Shown here piece by piece: positions 1 to 12,500 of a stretch of 64,000 nt of DNA (its first letter is position 1; each line of letters begins with the position of its first letter). The position numbers and the translations under genes were made by a program. The DNA is from Apium graveolens (lineage: Eukaryota; Streptophyta; Magnoliopsida; Apiales; Apiaceae), in NCBI RefSeq assembly GCF_009905375.1, contig NW_027417557.1, forward strand, positions 62,001-126,000. Direction: 5' to 3'. A model generated the notes under the pieces. The model was not told the DNA's origin. It ran no database searches and worked only from the letters and a program-made list of their open reading frames with translations.

Positions 1-3000
1 TTTATTCCACAATTATCTGCCAATACACCTTAAAAGGTTTTCTGAATAAATTTACATTTCTTTGCCATTATTACAATTCATAAATATAAATAAATCTGGT
101 CCATCAAAAGTTGAAAGCCTAGCCTATTGGTAGTTCCTACCTCAGCTACGGCGGCATCAATGCTTCTAGAAAACTGCGGAACGTCTCCTAATCGCTTGTA
201 AATCGGGAGCTTGGTTCTGTTCATCTTTTCTATCTGTTGTTGTGTGATGAAAGAAGAAAGCAAGGGTGAGCAGCAAGCCCACCAAAATAATATGTATAAT
301 GATTAATAGTATATGAGCCTACTCATAATACTCATGAAAGTCTTGGTCAAAAGAAATGAACCAAGTTTGATATCTTAATGCGATGAAGTCGCAAAATATT
401 CAGTATATATACATATATACTTTTCAAAATATTGGAAGTCCTCTTCCATGCATAATATACACAAAGTCCCAGTGTATAACTGTATAAAAAAAATATCATT
501 GCAAGGTGATCTCATATATCTAACCTTGTCTCAACATTTTTCTGAAAATCTTTGTCATTCATAAGACAATTATTAATTAGATATAAGTTTAAAAGATGAA
601 GTTACAAGATACCCCAAAATACTTATATCTTTCCCAAATACTACTTGAACTACCCCCGTTCAAGTTATAATCAGTTTCAAAGGTTCATCACATAGATGAG
701 ACTACAAGACAAGATTTGAATAGATTCAATCTTTGAATATCATTATAAATAATGAAGTTACGAGATACTTCATTAAGACCTGATATATAAATATATTCAT
801 ATATATCTCCCATACATTTCCTGAAAACCTCTGTCATGTAAAGTATGAACAGAGTTGCAATATCCAATGAATTTGGAAGGAAAAGAATTTTAGCATAAAC
901 CAGATATCTTGCTGATCAGGCAAAGATACCAATAAGTAACCTTTTCTACTAGTAGATGGATGAATCCCCCACCGGTCATCACCCTGGCCACATAAGGACC
1001 TTGTGCTGGACCGCCACCCGGCCTCTTACGCGTTGATGGACTGCCACCCAGCCACTTACACTTTGATAGACCGTACCCCGGCCTGTCGCTTATGCCGACT
1101 CAATTAGATGGGCTTACTTCCCGAACATTGGGCAAGTAATCAATTCATTTATCAAAACAGCAACCTTGTTGCGAATATAAAATACACCATAGAGCCGGAT
1201 CCCTCAGGTTTTGAGCGAGTATTTAAATCCCCTTAAAAGGAAGATCTTAAATATAAAAATGAGTTTTGGGATCCGCTCTAACTTTTAAAAATCATTTTGA
1301 AGACTCGAAAACACTTTAAAGAGTGTTTGGAGTAAAACTGATTTAATGAAATAAATCAGTCCCGATATATTAGAAAATATCTGAATATTATTTAAATAAT
1401 ATTCTCATAAAGAATTATCTTTATAAAAATAATTAAAGTAGAAGTATTAAAACTTATACTTGAAATAAACATTAAATAACCAAAGATATACTTATATGAA
1501 AGTATTATCTTTATTTGAATAATCGAAAATAAGTTTGATTATTAACACTTTATTCTCTAATGAAATAAAGAATATATTTCAGTAATAAGCGGAGTCATAA
1601 TACCTCGAATGAATATTATAAATAATATTCATTAAATAAAATAAAGGAGTCATACATCCTCAAATGAATATCCAAGTAATATTCAATAATAATATAAACT
1701 GAGTCATAAGCCCTCGAATGAATATTCAAATAATATTCAAATAATAAAATAAACTGAGTCATAAGCCCTCGAATGAATATTCAAATAATATTCAAATAAT
1801 AAAATAAACTGAGTCATAAGCCCTCGAATGAATATTCAAATAATATTCAAATAATAAAATAAAGGTATCGAATAAACCTTATTCGATCCATAGTTTTAAA
1901 AACTATATCCATATATATATATAAATAAATATATATATATAATATACTCAGGAACATCAACTCCCGGTTTAGAAATATGTTCACCTTTTATCCCCTATAC
2001 TAAGGGTATACGCAACTACTTGCTTATTTCTAGCATAGGTATTATGCAACTATAAGCATTGAAATCAACAGATAGATAACCAGATTACGAAACAGACATG
2101 CATATATACCATATTAGCATGCTCCAATATATCGCAAAATTTGCTAATAACAATCATGCAATATCACAAGATAATGCATATACATATATTTACATCACAA
2201 CAACAGTATAACGGGTAGAAAACTTGCTAAAGCGACTTGGGGTGATAAAAGGCTCGGAACGAGTCTGGTAACCTATAAACAACAAGTAAGTTGGAATTAA
2301 ACCAAAATCACTTGTAAATCTATACTTTAACTAACTTAGATTCTAACGCTTGTTTTGCGCTCACTGATTCGCTTAAGTCACTCGGGTACCCTCGGCTCCA
2401 CCATTTTTAATAATTTAACCTTTACGAGTTTTAAAGCGATTCCTTCGCGAGTGTCTTACCAACTGCCTAACACACTTACCATAAATGTTTCATACATTAA
2501 TTAACCCTTTTTGGTCCTTAACCTATGTTTCAAAGTAAGGCGAGGGGAAAAGTTTCGTTCGCGAAATGCCGTTACTTGAAACGGTCGTTTCTCCTAAACC
2601 GTGCATCGGAATCGAACGAACTATATATCAAAACGAAGCTCGTAACATGAGATATCTAAACATGGCAGTGGTCATAATCTAGCAGGGGGTTCTCGGGTCC
2701 TAATGTTATGCACAAAAACAGTCTAAAGAAAATCGGACGTTACGACGGCTATGTTTACGCGATTACCAATGTTTAAACTACTCCAATTAACCACCAACCA
2801 ACTCATAACCATCAATACAACAAAACTTCACCTAAACCATACCACATCAGTCCATAATCTCCAAGGTTTTCAACTCAAACAACCACAATCAAGACCTATG
2901 AACTATAATCAAGCTTCAATTACCAAAACACTTCCAAATCAAACCAAACTACTAATAATCACAATCCATGCTTCTCATTTCACAACACCAACCATTAAAC

Positions 3001-3991
3001 TTACTAACAAATAAAGTAAAGGCTAGGTTTTGAAGTTTATACCTTCCTTGGTAGGTGTTAAGTTGCTAGGAAGCCTTAGGGAGCCTCCTACAAGCTTGAT
3101 CTTTCCAAAGAAATCAAGAACACAAAGTTAGGCTTTGAAGTTTCTAAAAGTCCGATTTAAAGAACTGTAAAAATGAGGGTCTTACCATGATTATTTGGAT
3201 GAGACTTGTGAACAAGAGTTGTAGGCCATCTCAATACCTTTCCAATGAGCTATAGAACACAATATTTGAGTGAGAAATGAAGGAGATACAGCAGTTTTAG
3301 TGTTCTGGTTCTGTTTTGGCGGAGAGCATGAAGAACAATGCCTTGGTTTCTTTTTGATTTTGATGAAAAATGATTTGCTTGGCTTGGTTGGTTTGATTTT
3401 TGTGTTTGTTTTAGTAAATTACCTAGTTGCCCTTGATTTTGTGTGGTTAAAAAGCCACCACATCTCCTTCCTTCCCATGTCATGCTTGTGTCATCCTCAT
3501 GATGTCATCCTCCCCTCCTTGTCCTCTTTCTATTGGTTGGATGACATCATCCCCACTAATCCCCTTGATTAACTTCCTAATCGTTTGCCTAATGACCGCT
3601 GATCTGTTATACGGTTCGCTTAACTTTCGTTTTCGTTTATCGTTTGAGGGATCATACCCGGGATCTTATTACTTAGGTTCCCTTAACCTTTCTCAATATA
3701 TTATATTCCTTTTATGATCCTCTCCTATAATCCTTTAATTTAAATCCTTTTTATCCTGTTACCTTTTTCTCAAATCTTTCCGTATCTAGTGTATTTCCGG
3801 GAAAAATCAAAGTGTTCGGATTTGGATTCTGACGATCTTTACATACACTTATATCCCATATAAAGTACTAATAAAATCTCAGAATATCCATATCAGAACC
3901 CCTACATAGTGTGGCATGAAAAGTTTTCTCATTCAGCAAAAACACTATTCATAAGGGTTTCAAAAATTTCCCAAAAATTGGGGTTATTACA
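1..3991 (-). repeat. 3' LTR of element A (partial)
   Basis: This long terminal repeat matches 9696-13685 almost base for base and ends in the canonical CA (TTATTACA on the plus strand). About 173 bases are cut off by the window edge, giving a full length near 4164 against 4163 for its partner. It is very AT-rich and contains a 55 bp tandem repeat (1592-1865) and an AT dinucleotide tract near 1911-1943. No coding potential is evident; small ORFs such as 2751-3014 recur in the partner LTR only because the LTR is duplicated. Confidence 0.93.
1592..1865. repeat. 55 bp tandem repeat inside the LTR
   Basis: Five units begin at 1592, 1647, 1701, 1756 and 1811, each starting GAGTCATA and carrying a CTCGAATGAATATT-like core. 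The partner array in the right LTR (11289-11550) has units at 11289, 11344, 11398, 11453 and 11497, so its fourth unit is 11 bases shorter. Related arrays lie in every Tekay LTR of the window, for example near 15570, 22750, 29440, 44150 and 53890. Confidence 0.85.
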
Positions 3992-4004
3992 GTCTCCCCT
4001 CCTT
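3992..4004 (-). other. Polypurine tract of element A
   Basis: Read on the minus strand this is AAGGAGGGGAGAC, directly abutting the LTR. It is the plus-strand DNA priming site of reverse transcription and fixes the element's direction. The same 13 bases stand at 17872-17884 (element B) and 46543-46555 (element C). Confidence 0.85.
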
Positions 4005-4767
4005 AAAAGGATTCCGTCCCGGAATCAGATAGAAAGTGAATAGGGATACTCTCTTAGCATTGCACTTTCTAACTCTCGAGTAAATTTTCCCACATTATGG
4101 TTCTACCACCAAACTCTGCCTAGTTTGATAATCCTTCTCCTAAGCACTTGTTCCTTTTCACTCTATAACCCTTCCCGGTTGCTCGATATAGGTTACGTCG
4201 GGTTGCATGTCTATGCGCTCCTATGCCCCTATTTATCTGGCATCCGAATTACCCTTTCTTAACATTGATACGTGAAACGCGTTATGACTCGCTACATGTT
4301 CTGGGGTAAGGCTAGCTCATATGCTAACTTCCCAATACTCCTTAATATATCCAAGGGTCCAACAATTGGTGGACTTAGCTTTCCTTTCTTTCCGAATCTC
4401 ATTAATTCTTTTCAAGGGAATACTTTTAACAAGCCTCCTTCCTATTCTTTGTCCTTTCGGGTCAAATTGACATACTTCTTATGTCCTTCCTGGCTACTAC
4501 CAGTCGTCCTCTGATTAGATCTATTATATCCTTGGTCCTTTGGACTACTGCGGGTCTGAGCATCTTGCGCTCTACAACTTCATCCTAACGTAAGGGAGAT
4601 CGACATTGTCTTCCCTCAAGGATCTCATAAGGCGATACCTCAATACTGACATATGATCTATTATCGTAAGATAACTTAATCCGCGTTAAGTGATCATTCC
4701 AATTTCTTTCAAGTCTATTGCACAGACTCTCATTATAGCTTTTAGCATTAGAGCTTTTGCTTCTCAA
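4005..4767 (-). pseudogene. Integrase C-terminal/chromodomain remnant (element A)
   Basis: The stretch is collinear with 17885-18660 of element B, which encodes the end of the integrase catalytic core, the C-terminal domain and the chromodomain. Frame breaks are frequent. The longest open piece is 4585-4767, where an NDHL...SYDNRSY segment and a GRQCRSPL segment correspond to the integrase residues of B. No functional product can be made. The homologous remnant in element C is 46556-47337, so the decay predates the split of A and C. Confidence 0.75.
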
Positions 4768-7690
4768 TACCCATTCTTTTCCAGTTCGTAATCGCTACTA
4801 CCTTCCGTTCCTAATATTATACTGGTTATACTTTTGCTCGTTAGCGTTCTATAACCTTTTAATAACCACGTCAACCTTAGTATTACGAATGTGTTCCCAT
4901 TCTGAATACCACCATAACTTTACTACTCCTTTTTCAGCTGTTTCTATTTTCGAAAGCTTAATCCTTCATATAGAAGTAAAAGAATTTATTGAGAGATCAC
5001 TATGATCATGAACACTTGTTATCTCGCATAGTTAGTACAGAAGGTGGCCAGCCTTTAGTACTTGACAAGCAATTAAACAATAGTTGGTATCCTACTAGGC
5101 TTCTATCACACAGATAGACAGTCATTCGGCAATACCTCCCCTTCTGGAAGGGTTGTTCTTCTCAACTTACATGAAATGAAAAGAAGAGAAAAGAACGAAC
5201 TGAAGAGAATTGTATATATAAAAAAAAATATACTGCCACAAAATATCTGGCTTGGAACCTACCTCTGAACTATAGAGGTTTGTCATAGGAGAACAAAACA
5301 TATACGTATTTATATCAGCATCAAGTATTATAGCATCGTATTTCCCATGCCTAAATATTTCTATTCCGTCCATCATTCTATGGACCCATGCTCTTCCTCG
5401 AGCTTATACACAATCACCTTTGAAACTCCCTCGATTTCAAAAATCGAACCTGGGATCTCATTTTAGACATCACCGTTACTAAAGTTCTATGCTTGCACCG
5501 CAACCTTCCTCATATAGTAATACGACTCTCTTTTTATAAGAGGGAATAAATATCCAATAGGTAGATACTCTACTTAATTAGTCTATCAATGATAACTTAT
5601 ACACTACCACGACCCATTTAGTGGTACTCAATCTCAACATCCATTCCAATACAACTCTCACGGTTGTAATCAGCTCATTACTCGCAGAATCATTGCTGCA
5701 TTACTATGGCCCACCGTTGACCTACTGTAGTCATTCATTTTCCATGAAGTCTTAATAGCTAACCATACGGAGTCCATACATGTCGTATCAAATCCTTCTA
5801 AGGAGGTAACATAATCACCATTCATGATTCATGGAGTACACTCCTGATCCTGACATACATACATGACATGAAGCATATAAAATTGTAGAAGAGTTTCAAT
5901 TAAAGCACCGATAGCAGGTTAATACCATTCTTAATCATATGCCTTCAATAGAAGACTTAACTCAAAGGTTTGTTTGGTCCTTTTTGAAACATGGTCCTGG
6001 CTTATCTCAAGATAGGACCTTCTAAGATAGATAGCCCGTTCATGGAGATTACACAAATTAAACCTTTACCAACTACTATTACGGTTGGGTATTGCACAGT
6101 CATCAGAAGGAATGTCAATCTTCCAAACCATAATTCAACCTTCACATTTTTAACCATCATCACTGTATTCTTTTGGCACACGCGCCTATAATTATCCACT
6201 TACCTTTAAAGTGTCGGCCACCTCTTTGGCCTTTCCTGATAGTACAATTTCCTTATAGTCAATGTCATTTTAACCACCTCCAAATAATTTTCTACCTCAT
6301 TTCAATCATAGCTTATGTGAAGATGTTTTCCTTAAAATCTGATGAGTAAAAAAAATCACCATTTTTCCATAAGTTATTGCCTCAGTCTTTAGAGGTTAAT
6401 CACTGTCATGACTGACTCTCAATTATACTTAGAGCATCTTCTATCTTAAGTCCTAATTGCCCTGAACAATTTCGACCATTACTGGTTCGATCCATACCTT
6501 CTCGTGGTTTAACACGTGCCTCACTTGGCATCAATATAATTACGTCATATTTCCTTTATCAACATTTCTATTCTTGAAAATTTTGAATATTACCTTTCTC
6601 CTTGTAAAACCTCTAGGGTTATCCTTGAATCGTTCCTCCTGTATTCCTTAGATACAGGGCATATCAAAATACCATTTACTACTACTAGAACCATTGTCTA
6701 TATACTTCTGAAAAAATTCTCCACTGATTCTTAAAGGTTGTTATTACCTTAATCCTTTCCAATTCACCCTGTCAAAAATCATACTGTCCCTATTAAGGGT
6801 GAAATGCCAACCTTTATGCATTCCCCTAGGATTCATTTTAAGTTACCGATGTTCTATTCTTAATTCCACCTTTAAAAGGTACATGCATCCTTCCATGGAT
6901 AAATCAAGTCATATATCCTTGATAGATTATCTTATTCATCATTCCCACCTCGATAGTCTATACCTAACTTCATAATAGCATCCTTATTCAAATTGAGGTC
7001 AATCCATATGGCCTCCAAAAGATAACAATGGTCATCCGCTTTTCTTTCCTGATTTGGTAATGATAACATGGATGTTCTGGAAGATATTGGTCATGTTCAA
7101 CATGAACCTCTTCTTAATAATTCCTTATTTACTTTTGTTGTTTATCTCAACAGTCATCTCAATGTTGGGATATCTCTCATACTTGGCGTCTCCCTTTCTG
7201 GGTATCGAGCCACCGGTCTTACATTTCACATTACTGAAGGTCACTTCCTTCATCCAATTTTTCCTGATTTCTTACTTTCTTGTCTCCTCAGTCTATCCGT
7301 GTCTCAATATTTATCCTTCGAACTATCTCAAGGTTTCCTCGAATCCTCCCAACTTAAAGGGGATAAAATATACATAACTCTTATGCCTTCAACCATCAAT
7401 TTTAACTTATGGTGAATCACCCTCATCCTGACGATTACATACTCTTCTATTTCTATTTCTACGAGTCTTTAGGGTTTCCTCATACCCAACTCCCTTATCA
7501 TTCCTCAAACTCTCTTGCCTTTATATTCCTTTCTCTTATCGTTATTTCATGAACCAACACAACATAAGCATTGATTTCAAACATCCCGTCATTCTGGATT
7601 CGTGTCTTCAGAACGAATCTTGATAACTTTTACAACTTAGATTCATAATTCATCATACTCGTATGCCTTTGTTCTGGCTCTAAAGCTTTT
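4768..7690 (-). other. Heavily decayed interior of element A, mostly unassigned
   Basis: Nearly 3 kb without a supportable gene. It is shared with 47338-50265 of element C, so it belongs to the element and is not a private insertion. Two short stretches resemble pol of element B on the minus strand: 6212-6290 resembles the RNase H C-terminus (element B near 19460-19540), and 6535-6740 resembles the RT region around the catalytic aspartates (B near 20120-20260). Both are too decayed to call with certainty. A 65-codon minus-strand ORF at 6002-6199 recurs in C at 48514-48783, but I recognise no domain in it. Confidence 0.5.
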
Positions 7691-7734
7691 ACACTATTCC
7701 ATAACCTTGGGAATTACTTTCCCGAAAATAATTG

Positions 7735-8010
7735 GCTGAACTTTAATCAGTTTATTATAATCTCTTGCTCCGTGCCTTCCTTGGCCTTTCACCAGCGGGT
7801 GGTCTCTCTCTTGGGAGGGTAAGTGACAAAAACAGTCTTTTGTGATTCGTCAATCATTTAGAATCTCAAATGATTCCTATATTTCCTTTAGCCAGGCTCT
7901 TGCCTCGACTAGGTCAACCTGTTCCTTGGAACTCTGAGAGCTTAACGATTTAAAGGTCATGAAAGAATTTCCTGCCGCATTGTCCCCTCAGGGTGGTGGT
8001 TGGGGATAAT
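7735..8010 (-). pseudogene. Gag capsid fragment, decayed (element A)
   Basis: This aligns with 25960-26225 of element B, the capsid-like part of Gag, over features such as the lysine-rich, tryptophan-containing segment and the glycine/proline-rich boundary at its end. Several stops and indels interrupt it. It lies between the decayed pol block and a better preserved RT/RNase H block, an order shared with element C (50270-50600). Confidence 0.65.
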
Positions 8011-8249
8011 AGTCTAAGTTCTGTCTAGACAGGTCCATAAATTGCCATATAGGAGTACCGTCTCGGGTCTCCTTTCCTTACTCGACTTTCTGTTTCCTTA
8101 GTATGAAATGTTTCAACCTTCTCCCATAATCGGGGTTATCTTATACATTAAAAACCTTATTTTCCACTCTATTATGTTATGGGTTCTTTCTTTCTTGATG
8201 GAAACCTCCCTGACTATCACACTCTGGGTTTGCCCTAAATCCTATTCCT

Positions 8250-9095
8250 CAAACTATGGCTCTCATCTAAGTTCTCATCCTTAAGCTCTTGAACTTTCGG
8301 AACCCAAATTCTATAGGAATACCTCATTATTCCCTTATCATCTTTCTCAGTATTAATCTCATATCTATTTGTTGGCTCTCTGCCTTCATTCATCACTTTT
8401 TCTGGCACAATATATTCCTTTCCAATAATTCGGGCTGTATTGCAATCTCAAACAACTTTTCGGTACCGGCTCCGGTTACCTTCATATCTATTTCCATTTT
8501 TTTTTTCAAAATCTCTTATCAACCCTCCCAAAGTCATTATCATCTTGAGTCTCTCCTTTTTACTAAGGGCATCAGCCACCACATTGGCTTTCCCCGAATG
8601 ATAAAGAATCTCCCAATCATAATTCTTGATTAGCTCTAACCGCCTCCTCTGGCGTATGTTGAGCTCTTTCTATGTAAGAATGTACTAGAGCACTTATGGC
8701 TTAGGTAATTCTCGCACTTCTCTCCATACAAGTAGTGCCTCCAATCTTTAGGGTAAAACTATTGCCACGAGCCTAAGCTCATGGGCGGGGATATCGAATT
8801 TCATATTACCTTAATTGTCTTGACGCATACGCGATTATCTTGCTGTGCTAAGAAGCACCCTAATTCCTTATGCGAAGCGTCACTTACAAATCACAAAATC
8901 TCCTTTTTCCATCCGGCAACGCCAACATAGGGGCCGTCACCAACCTTTGCTTCAGTTCTTGAAAGCTGTTCTCGCATTTCTCTGTCCATTCGAACTTCTC
9001 AGTCTTACGAGTAAGCCGCGTTAAAGGGGCTACTATCTTTACAAACTTGAACGAACCTCCGGTAGTGACCGACCAATCCTACCTCTGGTAGTTTC
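8250..9095 (-). pseudogene. RT thumb to integrase N-terminus remnant (element A)
   Basis: The stretch is collinear with 19150-19990 of element B: integrase zinc-domain side at 8280-8330, RNase H C-terminus at 8565-8660, and the RT connection near 8990-9095. Similarity to B is clearly higher than in the 4768-7690 block, but frameshifts and stops remain. The catalytic RT core is not included. The equivalent block in element C is 50810-51690, where 51400-51672 keeps a 90-codon open piece with the SDASHKGLG RNase H motif. Confidence 0.72.
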
Positions 9096-9128
9096 CCTAA
9101 CCATGGTTATCAATTCCTCCATGGTCCT

Positions 9129-9350
9129 TTATTCATTCTTGTCAGGATCCTCCTTGGGATCCTCCTCAACAACTATCCCTTCTAGGACAACCTCCTCAAC
9201 CGCTACATCCTCAATATTAACATCATCCGGTCCTGCGTTAGGACGCTCTATCGGATCCATAATCTGATCTCCAATGAGTAATAAAACATCATCGCGTTGA
9301 TATTCCTCAACTTCAGGGTTCGGAGTCCCGCTACCATATACGATAACGAA
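9129..9350 (-). CDS. Small acidic leader ORF (element A)
   Basis: A 73-codon open stretch in the leader between the primer-binding site and the pol remnants. It begins after an in-frame TAG (9351-9353) and ends in TAA (9129-9131). It has no ATG at its start; the first is at 9260. The predicted peptide is rich in Glu and Asp, with an EEDP motif near the end. The identical-length frame is open in element C (51725-51946), in contrast to the broken sequence around both. It holds the position of the acidic leader ORF of element B (26944-27657). Translation is unproven. Confidence 0.35.
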   Translation of the reverse strand, partial: FVIVYGSGTPNPEVEEYQRDDVLLLIGDQIMDPIERPNAGPDDVNIEDVAVEEVVLEGIVVEEDPKEDPDKNE

Positions 9351-9506
9351 CTACGCTCCTATCACGATATTTATAAGGGTTCCCATAAGGGTTTTAACTG
9401 TCAGTACTACGTTAGGTAGCCCGACTATGAACTTGGCAAGAGTTCTTATTATCTTAGTGAACTTATTATCTTAACGTCCCATCATCTCTGAGGTTTATAA
9501 CGCTTA

Positions 9507-9518
9507 GCTCTGATACCA
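9507..9518 (-). other. Primer-binding site of element A (tRNA-iMet type)
   Basis: Minus strand TGGTATCAGAGC, four bases inside the right LTR. This is the usual plant initiator-methionine tRNA primer-binding site of many Ty1 and Ty3 elements. Its position makes the right LTR the 5' LTR. Confidence 0.88.
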
Positions 9519-9522
9519 TTTC

Positions 9523-12500
9523 TGTAACACCCCCAGATCCGGGGTCGGGGATCCGGGTCGTCACGAGTTCCATTTCCCTTAATAACACCCAATCTTAATA
9601 ATTACTCAACTACTCTGTACTGTGACCCCACAATAAACACACACACCACACGTTATAGTCTCAGAGATGAACATCGAAAAATAACCACAAGTCATTTTAT
9701 TCCACAATTATCTGCCAATACACCTTAAAAGGTTTTCTGAATAAATTTACATTTCTTTGCCATTATTACAATTCATAAATATAAATAAATCTGGTCCATC
9801 AAAAGTTGAAAACCTAGCCTATTGGTAGTTCCTACCTCAGCTACGGCGGCATCAATGCTTCTAGAAAACTGCGGAACGTCTCCTAATCGCTTGTGAATCG
9901 GGAGCTTGGTTCTGTTCATCTTTTCTATCTGTTGTTGTGTGATGAAAGAAGAAAGCAAGGGTGAGCAGCAAGCCCACCAAAATAATATGTATAATGATTA
10001 ATAGTATATGAGCCTACTCATAATACTCATGAAAGTCTTGGTCAAAAGAAATGAACCAAGTTTGATATCTTAATGCGATGAAGTCGCAAAATATTCAGTA
10101 TATATACATATATACTTTTCAAAATATTGGAAGTCCTCTTCCATGCATAATATACACAAAGTCCCAGTGTATAACTGTATAAAAAAATATCGTTGCAAGG
10201 TGATCTCATATATCTAACCTTGTCTCAACGTTTTTCTGAAAATCTTTGTCATTCATAAGACAATTATTAATTAGATATAAGTTTAAAAGATGAAGTTACA
10301 AGATACCCCAAAATACTTATATCTTTCCCAAATACTACTTGAACTACCCCCGTTCAAGTTATAATCAGTTTCAAAGGTTCATCACATAGATGAGACTACA
10401 AGACAAGATTTGAATAGATTCAATCTTTGAATATCATTATAAATAATGAAGTTACGAGATACTTCATTAAGACCTGATATATAAATATATTCATATATAT
10501 CTCCCATACATTTCCTGAAAACCTCTGTCATGTAAAGTATGAACAGAGTTGCAATATCCAATGAATTTGGAAGGAAAAGAATTTTGGCATAAACCAGATA
10601 TCTTGCTAATCAAGCAAAGATACCAATAAGTAACCTTTTCTACTAGTAGATGGATGAATCCCCCACCGGTCATCACCCTGGCCACATAAGGACCTTGTGC
10701 TGGACCGCCACCCGGCCTCTTACGCGTTGATGGACTGCCACCCAGCCACTTACACTTTGATAGACCGTACCCCGGCCTGTCGCTTATGCCGACTCAATTA
10801 GATGGGCTTACTTCCCGAACATTGGGCAAGTAATCAATTCATTTATCAAAACAGCAACCTTGTTACGAATATAAACTACACCATAGAGCCGGATCCCTCA
10901 GGTTTTGAGCGAGTATTTAAATCCCCTTAAAAGGAAGATCTTAAATATAAAAATGAGTTTTGGGATCCGCTCTAACTTTTAAAAATCATTTTGAAGACTC
11001 GAAAACACTTTAAAGAGTGTTTGGAGTAAAACTGATTTAATGAAATAAATCAGTCCCGATATATTAGAAAATATCTGAATATTATTATTTAAATAATATT
11101 CTCATAAAGAATTATCTTTATAAAAATAATTAAAGTAGAAGTATTAAAACTTATACTTGAAATAAACATTAAATAACCAAAGATATACTTATATGAAAGT
11201 ATTATCTTTATTTGAATAATCGAAAATAAGTTTGATTATTAACACTTTATTCTCTAATGAAATAAAGAATATATTTCAGTAATAAGCGGAGTCATAATAC
11301 CTCGAATGAATATTATAAATAATATTCATTAAATAAAATAAAGGAGTCATACATCCTCAAATGAATATCCAAGTAATATTCAATAATAATATAAACTGAG
11401 TCATAAGCCCTCGAATGAATATTCAAATAATATTCAAATAATAAAATAAACTGAGTCATAAGCCCTCGAATGAATATTCAAATAATAAAATAAACTGAGT
11501 CATAAGCCCTCGAATGAATATTCAAATAATATTCAAATAATAAAATAAAGGTATCGAATAAACCTTATTCGATCCATAGTTTTAAAAACTATATCCATAT
11601 ATATATATATATAAATAAATATATATATATATATAATATACTCGGGAACATCGACTCCCGGTTTAGAAATATGTTCACCTTTTATCCCCTATACTAAGGG
11701 TATACGCAACTACTTGCTTATTTCTAGCATAGGTATTATGCAACTATAAGCATTGAAATCAACAGATAGATAACCAGATTACGAAACAGACATGCATATA
11801 TACCATATTAGCATGCTCCAATATATCGCAAAATTTGCTAATAACAATCATGCAATATCACAAGATAATGCATATACATATATTTACATCACAACAACAG
11901 TATAACGGGTAGAAAACTTGCCTGAGCGACTTGGGGTGATAAAAGGCTCGGAACGAGTCTGGTAACCTATAAACAACAAGTAAGTTGGAATTAAACCAAA
12001 ATCACTTGTAAATCTATACTTTAACTAACTTAGATTCTAACGCTTGTTTTGCGCTCACTGATTCGCTTAAGTCACTCGGGTACCCTCAGCTCCACCATTT
12101 TTAATAATTTAACCTTTACGAGTTTTAAAGCGATTCCTTCGCGAGTGTCTTACCAACTTCCTAACACACTTACCATAAATGTTTCATACATTAATTAACC
12201 CTTTTTGGTCCTTAACCTATGTTTCAAAGTAAGGCGAGGGGAAAAGTTTTGTTCGCGAAACGCCGTTACTTGAAACGGTCGTTTCTCCTAAACCGTGCAT
12301 CGGAATCGAACGAACTACATATCAAAACGAAGCTCGTAACATGAGCTATCTAAACATGGCAGTGGTCATAATCTAGCATGGGGTTCTCGGGTCCTAATGT
12401 TATGCACAAAAACAGTCTAAAGAAAATCGGACGTTACGACGGCTATGTTTACGCGATTACCAATGTTTAAACTACTCCAATTAACCACCAACCAACTCAT

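Noticed and set aside
7054..7415. Overlapping hydrophobic plus-strand ORFs of 107 and 115 codons, partly shared with 49651-49863
   Set aside because: They are on the strand opposite the element's coding direction, in decayed sequence, and the frame is not kept in element C.
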